A stretch of 64,000 bases of DNA from Ricinus communis (taxonomy: Eukaryota; Streptophyta; Magnoliopsida; Malpighiales; Euphorbiaceae), in NCBI RefSeq assembly GCF_019578655.1, contig NC_063259.1, forward strand, positions 26,027,277 to 26,091,276. The letters run 5' to 3'. Position numbers and translations under genes: made by a program. The notes under the pieces were generated by a model that saw only the letters and a list, made by a program, of their open reading frames with translations, searched no databases and was not told the origin of the DNA. This document shows positions 37,992-52,707 of this stretch, one piece after another. Position 1 is the first letter of the stretch. Each line of letters opens with the position of its first letter.

Positions 37992-38833
37992 ACAATCAGC
38001 AACATTTGTTCACCCAATTCTTTACTTACTGAAAATTCGTGATTGCCTTGTATGTCAAGTGCATAAACGTATTTCCTACATGCATGACTGTTATCAATGG
38101 TGTAATCTCATATAGTTCGTAGAAAACGCATCTAATGCTATAGTATTATCTGACTAAATTCCTTATACTATCTTGTATTAGTTACTAAACAAAATCTCCT
38201 AGAGAGAAGATGTTGAAAGGAAAATACTCACAAGTTCCGAGTGATATGAAAGAGAAAGGCATGAACTCTTGTTAACCATGGATGCTAACATCACAATGGA
38301 CTCTGTTGCCTGTTAATTTACTTTATAAATTCTGCTTGATGTTTTTTTTTTTTTTTTTAACACAAGGCAATGGTATATTAATGAAGGGAAAGACCCCACC
38401 AAATCAAACAAAGTTTATCAGAACCGAAGCACACTCCTAGCAGCATTGTGAGCTGCTAAGTTAAGATTTCTACTAATAAAACAAAAGGAGACTTGATCAC
38501 AGGAAACCAAAAGATTATTAATACCTGAGAAAACCACCGCCCCATCAGTAGGCGGGAGGAAGCACCGTTAGCAACTTGAATTACTGCAAGGGCATCACCT
38601 CCAAACACAACTTTTCTCCATCGTTACTGATTCTGCTTGATGTTGAAATCAAGAATCACCTATCTCAATATTTCAGTAAATTTGAATCTATGTATTATTG
38701 CTGCATGCACCAGGAAAATAACCGAACACAAGATTAAACACCATATTCAAGTCAATGAATTGTGATACAGGGAGGAGATAGACATTACGTATACTTGAAA
38801 AGAAAAAACTTCAAAAAGATCTTCGAGAATATA
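37992..38833. other. Spacer between convergent bHLH79 and germin-like genes
   Basis: Holds both 3' UTRs and the LINE fragment listed separately at 38344-38629. Confidence 0.6.
38344..38629 (-). mobile_element. 5'-truncated LINE (non-LTR retrotransposon) tail with RNase H remnant
   Basis: A perfect 15-bp duplication, ATTCTGCTTGATGTT, flanks the insert at 38329-38343 and 38630-38644. The insert begins with a T run in plus orientation, which is the poly(A) tail of a minus-strand element. On the minus strand it encodes pieces of the plant LINE RNase H-like domain: VVFGGDALAVIQVANG, then in another frame ISRNLNLAAHNAARSVLRF and a stop. It is therefore a severely truncated copy with at least one frameshift. 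The intact duplication and tail indicate a fairly recent insertion by target-primed reverse transcription. Confidence 0.85.
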
Positions 38834-39496
38834 TTAAGATCCAAACTTGGATTTTATGGTATTGATTATGTCATCCCCTACTTGGAAAGCTTTTGTTAAC
38901 ACTTGATTGGGAATTTTAGGTGTTGAAGTAAAAAGATTTGCCGAGACAACTGCAGACCCAGGCAAGTGACTGTTGAAGGCAGTGAAAAGAAGAGCTTTTC
39001 CTTGTCCTACATTTAGTTGAAAGTGAACAAGACCACGAGGAACAACAAACATCTGCCCAGGACTCAAGACTTTAGAGTGAAACACATTACTAGTGGTTAC
39101 AAATCCTACAAGAAGCTTCCCTTCTATAACCACCCCAGTCTCAGTTGCACGAGGATGCGAGTGAGGAGGGTTCAGGCCACCAGGGGAAAAGTCTACCCGA
39201 TTCATCGAAATCCCAAGAGTATTGAGGCCAGGAAATGAAAGAACATTAGCTGTAGTCGCAGACCAACCAAACATGTTTGTTGTATTACCCTCTTTGCTCA
39301 AACCATCAAAGAAGAAATCATCTGAAGTTATTTCTGCTGCAGGTTTGCAAGGAAAGCCATTGACCGATATGGAGCCTTTTAAGTCAGCAACGCAGAAATC
39401 CTGCAGTGGGTCAGGATCAGCTGAGTTAATATACATGGGGAGAAGCAGTAACACTATCGAGCTACATAGAAGGTGAAAAAGCGATGAATGAGCCAT
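38834..39496 (-). CDS. Germin-like protein (cupin), secreted
   Basis: A single exon encodes 220 residues. The N terminus is a signal peptide (about residues 1-25, ending near NSADPDP), which sends the protein to the apoplast. The paired cysteines of germins are present (FC in LQDFCVADL and PC in NGFPCKP). The cupin box [22 protein letters not shown] supplies two His and one Glu of the metal site; the fourth ligand, His, is in [12 protein letters not shown]. Germin-like proteins are hexameric manganese proteins, some with superoxide dismutase or oxalate oxidase activity, in cell wall and defence; activity cannot be told here. The sequence resembles Arabidopsis subfamily T in my recollection. 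Most germin-like genes have one intron, this one none. Confidence 0.92.
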   Translation of the reverse strand: MAHSSLFHLLCSSIVLLLLPMYINSADPDPLQDFCVADLKGSISVNGFPCKPAAEITSDDFFFDGLSKEGNTTNMFGWSATTANVLSFPGLNTLGISMNRVDFSPGGLNPPHSHPRATETGVVIEGKLLVGFVTTSNVFHSKVLSPGQMFVVPRGLVHFQLNVGQGKALLFTAFNSHLPGSAVVSANLFTSTPKIPNQVLTKAFQVGDDIINTIKSKFGS

Positions 39497-40950
39497 GGTG
39501 AATATGTACTCTTGTTGCCAGAGAAGATAAGGAATATAGAGATGGTACTAGCAGATGGATGTCATGGTTCTTTATATATATGTAATCTTTTGTACTAAAC
39601 ACCTCCATAAAAAAGTCTTAGCTTTGTAATAGCAAGTAAATGGTCCATATAATGATTGAGGTCAGAATGAAAATAACGTTTATGAAGGATGGGAGAGCAC
39701 GCAATACAAAACCCAAGTGGCACCCTTCTTCTGAGCAGAGATAATTCACGAAACAAGGGCTCATTCTCTAGTTTGAGTAGACTTGAAATGGTCAGTAGCT
39801 TATACTAATGGTGACTTCCTACCTAATCTCAGTATAAATGAGAAGGGAAACTAGTTTCTTTTAGCAGAACTTTTGAACGAAAGGTGTTTTGGACGCAGTG
39901 AAGTCAATGGAATCTAGGGACTTTGGTAGAGGTTGCAACTTTAGTCTTTGAATTTTGAAAATGCTAAGTAGCTTAATGTGAAGCGTATTGTTTGCGTAAG
40001 AATGGATGACTAGTTACCTGTTTCATTAATTTTATACGCTGCCGTTCACAGACCTCTTCCACCAATGAGAAATCTCTATCGACAGCCATGACTTCAGAGA
40101 CATGCGCTCTTGAAGATTTCATATGGCTATGACTAATTGTGATGGACGTTTATATAAGTTGTCACTGTCCAGTCATTTACCTGCAGACTTTAGCAGTTGA
40201 ACTCCAATCTATTGACCTTTCGAGTCGAACCCTGTTAAGTTCCTTTTCTTTTTTCCTGGACTATTGCTATGTCTGGTCTGCACTATGCAACCAAGAGCCG
40301 AATATAGGTAGTTGGCTAACTGCGTCTCAGGAATTCCTTGTTTACTGCATAGAATAAGAAGAAACACCCAGTTTGGGGATTTGAAAAGGGCAGCTGACCC
40401 TTGGAAAATAAAAAAAGAAAAATGATGCCTTGACTTGATCTGACAATCAGTCCCTGACAAACATGCAGATGAAGTAACTTAAAATTGCAGGCACTTCCAT
40501 TTTATGATGCAAGAGCCCTCAACAGCTTTTGATAAACAAAAATTAAAGATTGAATGAAAATCTTTTCTATTCCAGTCCACACTTGTAACGTATCAAGTTT
40601 GTTATTTACACTCGTCAAATATCACAAAACCCTTTCTTTTATTGTGGTGTTTTAGAATGTAAATGTCATACTCCTAGGACAACAAATTGTGGCCTCTGAG
40701 CAATGGCCCACTAGGCCTTTATCCCATTTTAATGGCACAAGCCTCACATTTTGAGCACTTCAGAAGATACAGTCCTCATCAGGTCACAAGCCACTAATCG
40801 CAATATCTTCTAGAATTGCATTGAAATGAGGCTTCAAAGTTCAATGTTAAATCTGCATTCTGCAAGTACAGAAATGATAATGTAATCAAGAAGAGTAATA
40901 AGATTAAATCTATGGAAGTATAAAAGAGAGACATTCAGTTTGCAAGACCT
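39497..40950. other. Spacer upstream of the germin-like gene, downstream of 5FCL
   Basis: Contains the germin-like promoter and the 5FCL 3' UTR. No additional gene recognised. Confidence 0.6.
39573..39580 (-). promoter_or_regulatory. TATA box of the germin-like gene
   Basis: TATATATA on the minus strand, about 77 bp upstream of the ATG, at normal distance for a short leader. Confidence 0.55.
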
Positions 40951-43400
40951 TTATACGGCAGATGGGCTAATGGGAATCATGCCAGATGGAGTCACAAGGG
41001 CGTCAACCAACACATCATGTGAAGTTACAGGTATTACTCCTTCATCCATGATTTGTAGAGAGTAAGAGAGTCCAACTGTACAACCAGAGCAAATGTCAAA
41101 TGTAAAAGAATAAAATAGTCCGACCTGATTAGAAAGGATTTCCACATCTGTTGCATTTCATTATCCATATTAGAAAGAGATTAAAAGAAATATATACCAA
41201 AAAGAGGCTGCTTCCAGTTCCTCTCCCTCGCGAGCTCTTGATACTTCCTCAAAAAGGTGTCATAATAACTTTTTGAATTTTCATCACATATGTGAAGAAG
41301 AAAATATATAAATTAAAGAACAGCAGAACTGACTGCAATTATGAGTTTATGAAAGTGCAACTAGTACAGTAGAAAAATAAAAACCTTATAAGACTTTAGA
41401 GGCTATGAAGACAAGCACACTAATTTTGCGCAGAAACTTTAAGTGGTAATAACTAATCTAACAGCCATACTCTTATTATTTGATTATTTTAGAGCAATAA
41501 AATATCAACACTCTTCACTGGCCCTGCAAAGTGTAGTTTCTAGTGCATCTTCTTAGGATATATGGTTGAGACTCCACATATCAAATTATGAGTTGTAAGG
41601 TCCCCTTAACCAAGGCTTGGAGTTACAGAACAACAATAATATGGAGTGTGTGCGTGTCTGAACATATATATAAGACCTGTCAACCTTTCAGATTACTCAA
41701 GAGATCAAATAGAGCTTAAGGTGATGAAAATGCACTGACTCACCCTCCACCACGCCCCAAGCGTTTTCCAGTTCTCTCAAATGCAAGTCCTGGGAACATA
41801 ACAAGGACAAGGGCCATCAGTTACAATTTGGCTTTCCAATCATAACAGTTATCTTATGGCTATGGATAATTAACAATAGCAAGAAAATGTAGCACAGAAA
41901 ATTTACCAGGCAGAAGGAATAAATCAACTGGGTCATTTGCCTGCAAAACTGCACCACTATAGATCTTTAAAATCTAGTAATATTTTACAAAAAAGAATAA
42001 ACAAATTTTAGGAGTGTCAGCATCCTAATTTCTAGAGAGGATTGCAAACATGAAATATATGACAATTACTCTGGCATTGTTCATTGAAATGTGTAAAATG
42101 AATATGGAAAAATAAGCTTGAGTGTGCAGAGATGCACAACACGAATCTGAGACAGGTCTAGGAAAAAGAGATCAGGGACATCGTATAGTGAGGTTCTGCA
42201 GACGATAATTTTCTTAACCTTGAGCAGTTTCCATGCATTACTATGTCTATGTCAATTATCACAACAGGATGCAAAATTCTAAGATACATCTTCAGCCTTA
42301 TATTTTTTAGTGCCAGTAACAAAATAGCCTGCCATTTCTTTCAACTACTCAAACTCCTTCATAAAGAGGGACAGAGGAAACCAGTTGGTAGGCATAAAAC
42401 ATTGCTGCGTAACATAAGGTTCTCATTAAGCCTCACAATAAAAAAAGATATGTTTAATGATTAGCCACCTAACAATATACACTAAACTCTTCCCGCATCT
42501 CATGCCAATAAATGAACCATAATAATCAAATCCAAATCTCTCTAACACAATTCCAAATAAAAAATAAAATTGAAAGAGTTAAATGCATATAAATAACCAA
42601 TTGAGAGTCTTGTCTACCACACTAACCATCTTCCCGTTTATTTCCAAGACCATCTATAGGAGCTGGTTCTAAAATATTCATGGAGTTTGCAATCAGATCA
42701 TCCATGCTTGAAATGTTGAGCATTCGCATATGACTATTCTTGTCCTCCACACGTGGAACATAAAGCTTTTTCGGAGTCTGAGCACAGCCATCTAAATAAT
42801 TAAGCAAAATTAAACATTACAACTCCATCAATTAAAGATATTTTTAATCCATGATTAAGCAAAAACCACCATATCAACTATTAAGCATCCTTATCTTGAG
42901 CATCAAAGAGTATATTTAACATTCAAAAACTTAAACCTTTTTCTGGGTTCTTCAAAATTTCCCTCAACAGTACAGAAGTATTCACTTCACGTAAAGCACT
43001 GCAACTTATATAAGCACAAAATGTCTTGCTAGACTTAAACCACGGAGCTTCTAAAACCAAACTCTGGATTGCATTGTCTAAAAACACCAAAACCCAAATG
43101 AGAAGTGTTTTAACTATATAAAGAAGAAGCTGACTTTATGATAAAGTTGATGAATTGAATTACAAAGTTACCTTCTTCCGATCGAAGAGAGGGGTCCATG
43201 GACTTGAGGGACTTGCGGACTTTGGATCGGAGGATCCGTTTTTGCTTGAAAATTTCATCGAAATTGGCGGTTTGGTGTTGGGCTATGCTCATGGTGGCGG
43301 TTGGGCGAAGGAGTGATGGTGGGAGTGTAGTTGGTGAAAATGTGAGGGGCCAAATCATGAAGGCTGCCTTCACCCTTTGTTTGAGCACACTTGTCCACAT
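40951..43400 (-). CDS. 5FCL: 5-formyltetrahydrofolate cyclo-ligase, mitochondrial
   Basis: Seven exons, 43172-43400, 42937-43077, 42627-42791, 41907-41948, 41744-41789, 41198-41268 and 40951-41075, make 819 bp, or 272 residues. The enzyme uses ATP to turn 5-formyltetrahydrofolate into 5,10-methenyltetrahydrofolate, recycling a stored inhibitor form of folate made in photorespiring mitochondria. Seen: a basic, Ser/Thr/Pro-rich N-terminal targeting region; FKQKRILRSKVRKSLKSMDP; KKLYVPRVEDKNSHMRML; DPVDLFLLPGLAFERTGKRLGRGGGYYD, the ligand and nucleotide loop; and the tail SYSLQIMDEGVIPVTSHDV. Exons of 42 and 46 bp were placed by frame and family fit. The frame is open up to an ATG at 43448, and Met 43358 is another possible start, so the presequence limit is uncertain. 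Confidence 0.93.
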
Positions 43401-43448
43401 TATTTCCCCCCTTTTCTTTTCACCCTTCTTTTGCGTTTTGCCACCCAA

Positions 43449-44868
43449 TTCCTAATTTGCTATGTTTTTCCCCGAAAATCAAATAAGGATCGAGTATGAT
43501 ACTGGAGTATATTGGAAAAGCTAGCCTTTTCTGATTATTAAGACAATAAAAAGAAGCAATTACTCAACTTCTTGAAAATAATATCTTTAAATTAGAGAAT
43601 ATATATCTAAAAACTAGATTGATGTAAAATGCAGCGGTGAAACAGATCAAAAGAAACTTAATTAAACGGATTAGAAAGAAATTTAATTTTAATTGATGTG
43701 TTCAAAATAAAACGAGTAGTTAATTCACTTTTATTTAAATAGAAGTTTATATAAAAGTTAACTCAGGTATAATTATACTTGAATTTTTTAAGTTTAGATC
43801 TGTTTACAGTCTAATTTAATTATTTAATTTAAAATTCTAATTAAATTCATATCGTTATTAGAATTAAATAAATTGTTATATATATAATTTTTTATTAGAA
43901 TTTACTTCTTCAAACTGACTTAAAAAAAGTAATTTTTAGTTTAAAATAATTATTAGATTATTTTGAATTTAGCTATAAATTTGAATACAGCATGTATATA
44001 AATTTATTTTCTTTCAAATGGACTAAACAATGTACCTAAATTTATAAATAAGTTTAAATAGATTTATCAATCATTTTATTAGGTGGAGTTTGCATAGATG
44101 ATAAATTATTCAAAATGTAATGTATTAAAGTAAATTAAATCAAGGATAAACCAATTAAAAGTGATTTTTTTTATATATAAAAGGAAACTAAAAGCATAAT
44201 TTTTAATTAATTCAGTTAACAATCGGGTACAAAATTATGGACTAATTATGTAATAAACGAATGTAATATATTATTTTATATACAAAAACATTAGCATGCA
44301 ATTATTAATTTTCTTCTTCTGACAAATAGACTCTTCTTCATCACTTGAATCTTTTAATTAGCACCAATAGCACTATAAATTATTAATTAGAGAAGTTTGA
44401 TTGATATTTTTATTTATAAAAATTGTAATAATATTTGTAATTTAATTTAGTAAGAATATAAAGCCTAATTAACTTGCAATGAGAAAAGAACAAAAGAAAA
44501 GAAAAGAGACCATAATTAGGACCGGAATCTAAAAATCTAAGAAAAGATTTTGAAAAATTTTAAAAAGAAATTGACAAACACTGCAAAAACAAAAGTAAAC
44601 AAACATAAATTTAACAAAAACGAAGGACCACAAATGTAAAACTCCCTAAATAACCCTTTAACCTGCAACAAACAAAAAATGACCTTTAGAGCACTCACTG
44701 CACTAGACCCAATCTGTCTTCTCGCTCAGCTCGAAACCTTACCCTTAACCCTAACCCTAACTCCCAAATCTCTAAGCTTTGCCATGACCTAACCTATAAA
44801 AATATCCAATCCTTCTCAAGATCGATTGAGGATATTAAGTAATTAATCCAGAAGAAAAGTAGAAGACG
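43449..44868. other. Divergent spacer between 5FCL and PP2A genes
   Basis: About 43490-44460 is AT-rich with no recognised feature. The right end holds the PP2A promoter with a telo-box and a TATA-like box. Confidence 0.6.
44747..44764 (+). promoter_or_regulatory. Telo-box (AACCCTAA) tandem in the PP2A promoter
   Basis: AACCCTAACCCTAAC lies about 105-122 bp before the ATG and 31 bp before a TATAAAAA box (44795-44802). Plant telo-boxes bind TRB-type Myb proteins and are frequent near the start of genes for translation and growth. Only two repeats are present, so this is a regulatory motif and not interstitial telomere. Confidence 0.6.
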
Positions 44869-47605
<2,737 letters not shown>

Positions 47606-49490
47606 TTTTCATAGCATGGCCTGAGCTGGCAATTTTTCTAATTCTCTGTCATGGTTTTGTAGATGCATCTTATAGAATAGACGACTTTTGGTGTTTACTC
47701 GATAAAGGGACAAAAAGAAAACATTGTTGCTATCATTCTTTTGGTTGAAATGTTATTCTATTCCTGTATTAATGTGAGTTTATAGGTTTACTGTCTTGTA
47801 TTTTATAAAATGAAGGAAACAGCAATAACAAGGTCTTCTTCTTCTTTATCTTTTTACGGCTATTGATGAAAAAAACTCATGACAGTGCACATTCAAGTTT
47901 TGCATTTGTATTAGCAAATGATCCGCAGGTCATTTATACCTCCTTTTTTTTTTTCCTGCTTCCTGTCTTCAGTGCTTGTAAAAGCTTTTGTTATACTACT
48001 TTAGTATTTCAACTTGGATTCAGTTGACTCATCAAGAGATAATCAAAGAAACTTATCATCCGGCCATCTTTGGTGGAAAGAATGGAGTTGCAAACTTGCA
48101 AGACTACCTCCATTTGCACTGGCATTAAGTTATGAAGTTGCCATGCGTAGATAGGCCTACAAGTTATAACGTCTTTGATATGCTTGAGTTTTAAGTCTTA
48201 AACTGACTGCTAACATTGCAGTTCTGCATCGTATATTTGATTTGATATGCTTTATACCTACCTCATTTCTACTGGAGACATTTTAAAATCTTGCATTTAA
48301 TAGTTCCACGTTTGATCAGTATAAGATTGTCTATCTGTCTGTCACAATTTGCATATAATCCCAAGCTCCATTTTCCACCTCCTGGCACCGACCAAACTCT
48401 ACTTCAATAAGGTGGAAAACTGAAGGACAATTTTTCTGATAAAAAATATATTTACGACTAAAGATATCCACAATCCAGTTTGCTTGGAGGTTTATAAGCA
48501 GCTCGAAACTCTGCCCATCAACTATTAAGACTCGCTCCTTTCCTGTTCTAATTCCTTCAACCTTACCAATAACAAATGGTATGTCAGTGGAGGACAGAGG
48601 TTTAACAAGTTGAAAGAGCTGATCTGAAAAACTAAATACATGATAAGCTACATAGAAATTCTTCTCTCTTTTCCTGTTTTTCTACTTTTTGCACAAATTG
48701 ACACTAGCTTGCATTTGATTTTAACGGCTGGAGCTGCCAATGGCATCAGGGGCTGCCTTATCTTAGTTTCTGCTGTGTGCCTGCCCACTAGTTCCGGGCA
48801 AGTCTGACTGGGACATTTTCCTTGATTCTAACAGCAGCTTATTTTTCTAAGATGAGAATTACTTCAATACATTGATCATCATCATATTGTTCCATGTTTT
48901 TCCCTTGAGAAACTGAGGTTAAACCCTTGACGTTGTAGCAGATGACCAAACACCAAAACGAAAACTCTTACCATAAAAACAGAAAGCAGTTAGCCAAGAG
49001 ATCCATGATGCTTCAAAGTCGGAAATTAAATTTCTCCCAGCATTTTGCAATAACTGTACGTACATCATAACAAAAACAGGAAAACTGCCAAGAAAAACAA
49101 AAAGAAAGAAGAAAAAGAACAATAACAACCGCAACGTTGCAAATGTGCCCCATAATGTCAGATAAGCAAGAATTAGTCCATTGAACCATTTGTTGATCGT
49201 ACTCAAGCTTCAAAATGTGGAAAGCTTACAGTTGTATAGCTAATTGTAGTAAAAAAATAATTCTCAATGGCATAAGCTCACATGTATGTGGAAAAAGAAA
49301 AAGAATCATTTGATTGATCATCAAAATGTGGTACTTCAAAAACTCATCGAGTACACATTACATACCTTGGCTAAAACTAATTCAGAATATATTTTCTTTT
49401 CAAAGTGTTATCTACACATTGATTCTTATGAACCCTATGAAATCGACGTGCTCACAAAAGGGATTACCATGAAAATGATTAAGATGAGAA
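47606..49490. other. Spacer between convergent PP2A and MyoB genes
   Basis: Holds both 3' UTRs. No further gene, RNA or transposon end recognised. Confidence 0.6.
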
Positions 49491-51742
49491 TCATGCATCA
49501 TTATCATCACCAAAGGGCAACGAGATGAAGTGACGAAGCTTCTGAAGATTATCACATATCTCAGTCAAAAGTTTTTCTCTGTTACAATCATTTTGGGCTG
49601 CAGGACTAGCATGCTTTGAGAATTCATCATCTGCTTCAAGAGCCTTCACTCGCTCATGAAGATGAAATAATTCTTTCATCAGTTTGCTGTCTTGTACTGC
49701 CATAGCAAAAGACAAGTGATCAAAGATGACGATTTGTAGGAGATGCAGAATATACTATAGATACAAGTATAGTTTACAGCTTTACATACAGAAAGATCTG
49801 TAAAACGTTACCTATCTCTTCATCCATGCGGGTTACATTGTCAGAGCTGGCTTGTGAGGAAGGAACTCCATCATCTGATGAGAAGTGAGCTTTCTTGTTT
49901 AGGTTTTTCAACCGACCAAGATAACCGGCTCTTCCCCTAGTTTGTAATTTGACTGGGGTTCCTCCTCCATTCTCATCACATGATGACATATTGTTGCTAG
50001 GCACAAAGTCTCCATTAATACGCCCATCAATTGAACTATGGGTTGGACCGATATACTCGGATCTTTCAGTATAGGATGAGAAAGATTGTGAATTCAAGTC
50101 TTGATAATCCTCATCAACCTCATCTCCAGATCCTTCAAAACCTTCTTCCCTTATGATACCATATTTTTCTCTATACTGCTCAATTTCAGCCTCTAAAGCT
50201 CTAATATCTTCCTCTCTCTTGGCAAGTAAATCATTAGTTGCCTGCAGAGCTTCTTGATCATACTCTGCCTGTTCCTCCATCATTCTTTGATACTGCAAGG
50301 CCTCCATTTGAACTGCTGCCTTCTCTGCCTGCAAGCGGGTTATCATTGCCATTGCATTATTAGCTGCAACAGCAGAAGCACTTCTTTCTTCGTCCAATTC
50401 CATGTACAAAGCCATCAGCGACTTCCGATCAAGTCTAACCTGTCCCTTAAGATGGTGCAATATCAACTCACTCTCTGATTCATTTGGCGGGTTTCCTTCA
50501 GTAGACTCTGAAGAAAATTCTGTTTTCTCAAGTGGTGATTTCCTTGAAATCCTTGCAGCCCATCTAGGACTGGCATTAGCTGAATCTGTTAATGGAATTC
50601 CAAAAAACTTGTTTGCTCTTCCGAAATTAGGAGTTCTATCCTCATGCATATCCTCAGCTTCAGTCAGCAATGGCAGAGAAGCAGCTTTGACATCTTCCCT
50701 AGCTGATGTCCAAAATCAGTCCACCAAAATAAAAAAAAATGAGATGGTGAAAATTTATAACAAAAAAAGCTCGACAAATGCTTAGCATGGCTATATGGCT
50801 GTATTCCAAGTATTTGACAGCAAACAGCAACTGATGCTCTGCTAGAAATTTAAGCAATACATTCCAAAAATTTAAATTTAGTGTCCATAAGCAACTCATA
50901 GTGACCGCAGTAAAACATGAGCAATTTATGGCATCTGAAGGAGTTTGAAGAATTCAGTTCAAAACTAATTGAAAAGAACAAAATTAAGTTGAAAACTCAC
51001 ATTGCTTACCAAGATGTGATGCATTTGGGCCATCGTCAACTTCATGTAGCTCTGATTCATTCTCTGAGTACTTGAGTTCTGTGTATGGGATGTGCGATAA
51101 GTCCATATTGCGATGCTCCTCATATCTCAAATTTGCAAATGGTGCTCTTGGTGAAGGAGTGGGACCTTGTGAAGCCAAGCCTGTTCCCCTTCCCTTTAGT
51201 TGGGATTTCGCCTTCAATGGCTCGCCACAACATGCACACCGATGGATGCTACTCTTCTCAACCTGCACTGGCTCATCCTTCCTTCCAGCAGACAAAGTCA
51301 AACGGTGATCTTGATCATTATCAACAAACAACTCAATGTCCTTGTGCAGAATCCCAACAAGAGACTTATACGTATGACAATCTGATGATCTCTCAGTAGC
51401 AAAAGAAAGAAGACAACTCTCACACATTTTATTTATATCAGAAAGCTTTTTGTGATTGTGACAATAAGCCAAACATGAAACATCCTTCTTGTGAGATTCA
51501 CAAATAGAATCATTGTAATAAAAATCAGCGGCTCTACGAACAAGAACATGATCAATCCTTGTGCAAAGCAAACAAGGGATTTTCAATTCAAAGAACCTAG
51601 CAAATTCATTGGCAAAAAATGCAATGAACCCATCGATGAAAAGCACAAATATCAACACCCATTCAAGCACAGCATAAATCAGAAAATGCGGGAATTTCCC
51701 GAGTTCTTGCTCCACAAAGTGTTTAAATGATCTCTTAGCCAT
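49491..51742 (-). CDS. Myosin-binding (GTD-binding, DUF593) membrane protein
   Basis: Three exons, 51010-51742, 49812-50702 and 49491-49696, make 1830 bp, or 609 residues. Near the N terminus is one hydrophobic helix (about residues 19-43, FLIYAVLEWVLIFVLFIDGFI), then Cys pairs (CLLC, CACC) and a polar linker. The GTD-binding domain (about residues 335-430) is an alpha-helical coiled coil with the family signature LMALYMELDEERSASAVAAN, AMITRLQAEKAAVQMEAL and YQRMMEEQAEYDQEALQ. A second short coiled coil is in the last exon. Plant MyoB proteins bind the globular tail of class XI myosins and act as receptors on transport vesicles in cytoplasmic streaming; maize FLOURY1 is a related zein-body protein. 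Which subclass it belongs to is not clear. Confidence 0.92.
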
Positions 51743-52707
51743 GATAAAAAGAAACTTCTAACCCAGAATCAATACAACTAAAATGGGTCAAGAATTTAAC
51801 TATAGAAATCCTCTCTTTTTGTTGCTTATACTCCGGTGGCTGTTAGCAAAGGTCAGAAAAAGATCGAAGGCTGATAACAAAGAAGATCATGACTATGGTA
51901 ATGGAAAGAACCAGACCCAGATCCTGACCTTGTCCTCTTGTGTATGTGTGTGAGAGAGAGGGAGGACGAGGACGAGGAGCAGGGAAGAGAAAGAGAAAGA
52001 TTATGTTGCAGTTGTAGGTTTGAAAATTTGAACGGTTAATTTCTTTTTGGCTATAAATGGAGAAGTTTGTGGGAGAATGCAAGGTTGGCTATGCAGACCA
52101 TGTACCTGAATTAACGGTCTATCACGCACTCTTCAACTATGAAACACCACCCCTGCTATTGTGGGCCCTTTTTTTGGTCCAAAGCTTATTTTTTATAATC
52201 TTGATTAAATTATTTAGAATTAGAAAGCATTATTAACATGTATAATTTTGTTAATTAGTTTAGATTAATTGAATGTTTTATATAATTACCTTAACTTTAT
52301 TTTATTTTCATATCACTGGACTAATGGATTGGTAATCAAGAACCTCTACCATAATAAAAAATAAATAAATAAAATAAACATAACAATAAAGAAAAAAGAG
52401 CTGTCAAGTGAGCCAGTTAAAAAGGGAGCATAAGTGTGATCCGATCTTCAGAAGCTTTAGAAAACAGCTTTACAAGACGTAGTTCCCATAAAACAAAAAA
52501 TTTGAGAACATGGAAGTAATGTATCTAACATTTCTGAATGTTGGATAAAATTGCTGGGTGCTTTTAAGACACCTTTAATACAAATGTATTGTCTGAAATA
52601 TTCAAATTGGAATAATAAATAAAATTACATTTCTGAGTCCCTATATAATTTTGAGCATCTCTGAAGCTGTTCGTATGAGTGATTTATGAATATCAACGTC
52701 ATATCAG
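51743..52707. other. Spacer between MyoB and NOL9 genes (both minus strand)
   Basis: Contains the MyoB promoter and leader (purine/pyrimidine-rich around 51940-52000) and the NOL9 3' UTR. No other feature recognised. Confidence 0.6.

Noticed and set aside
44747..44764. Interstitial telomere
   Set aside because: Only two CCCTAA-type units in a gene promoter; a telo-box explains it better.
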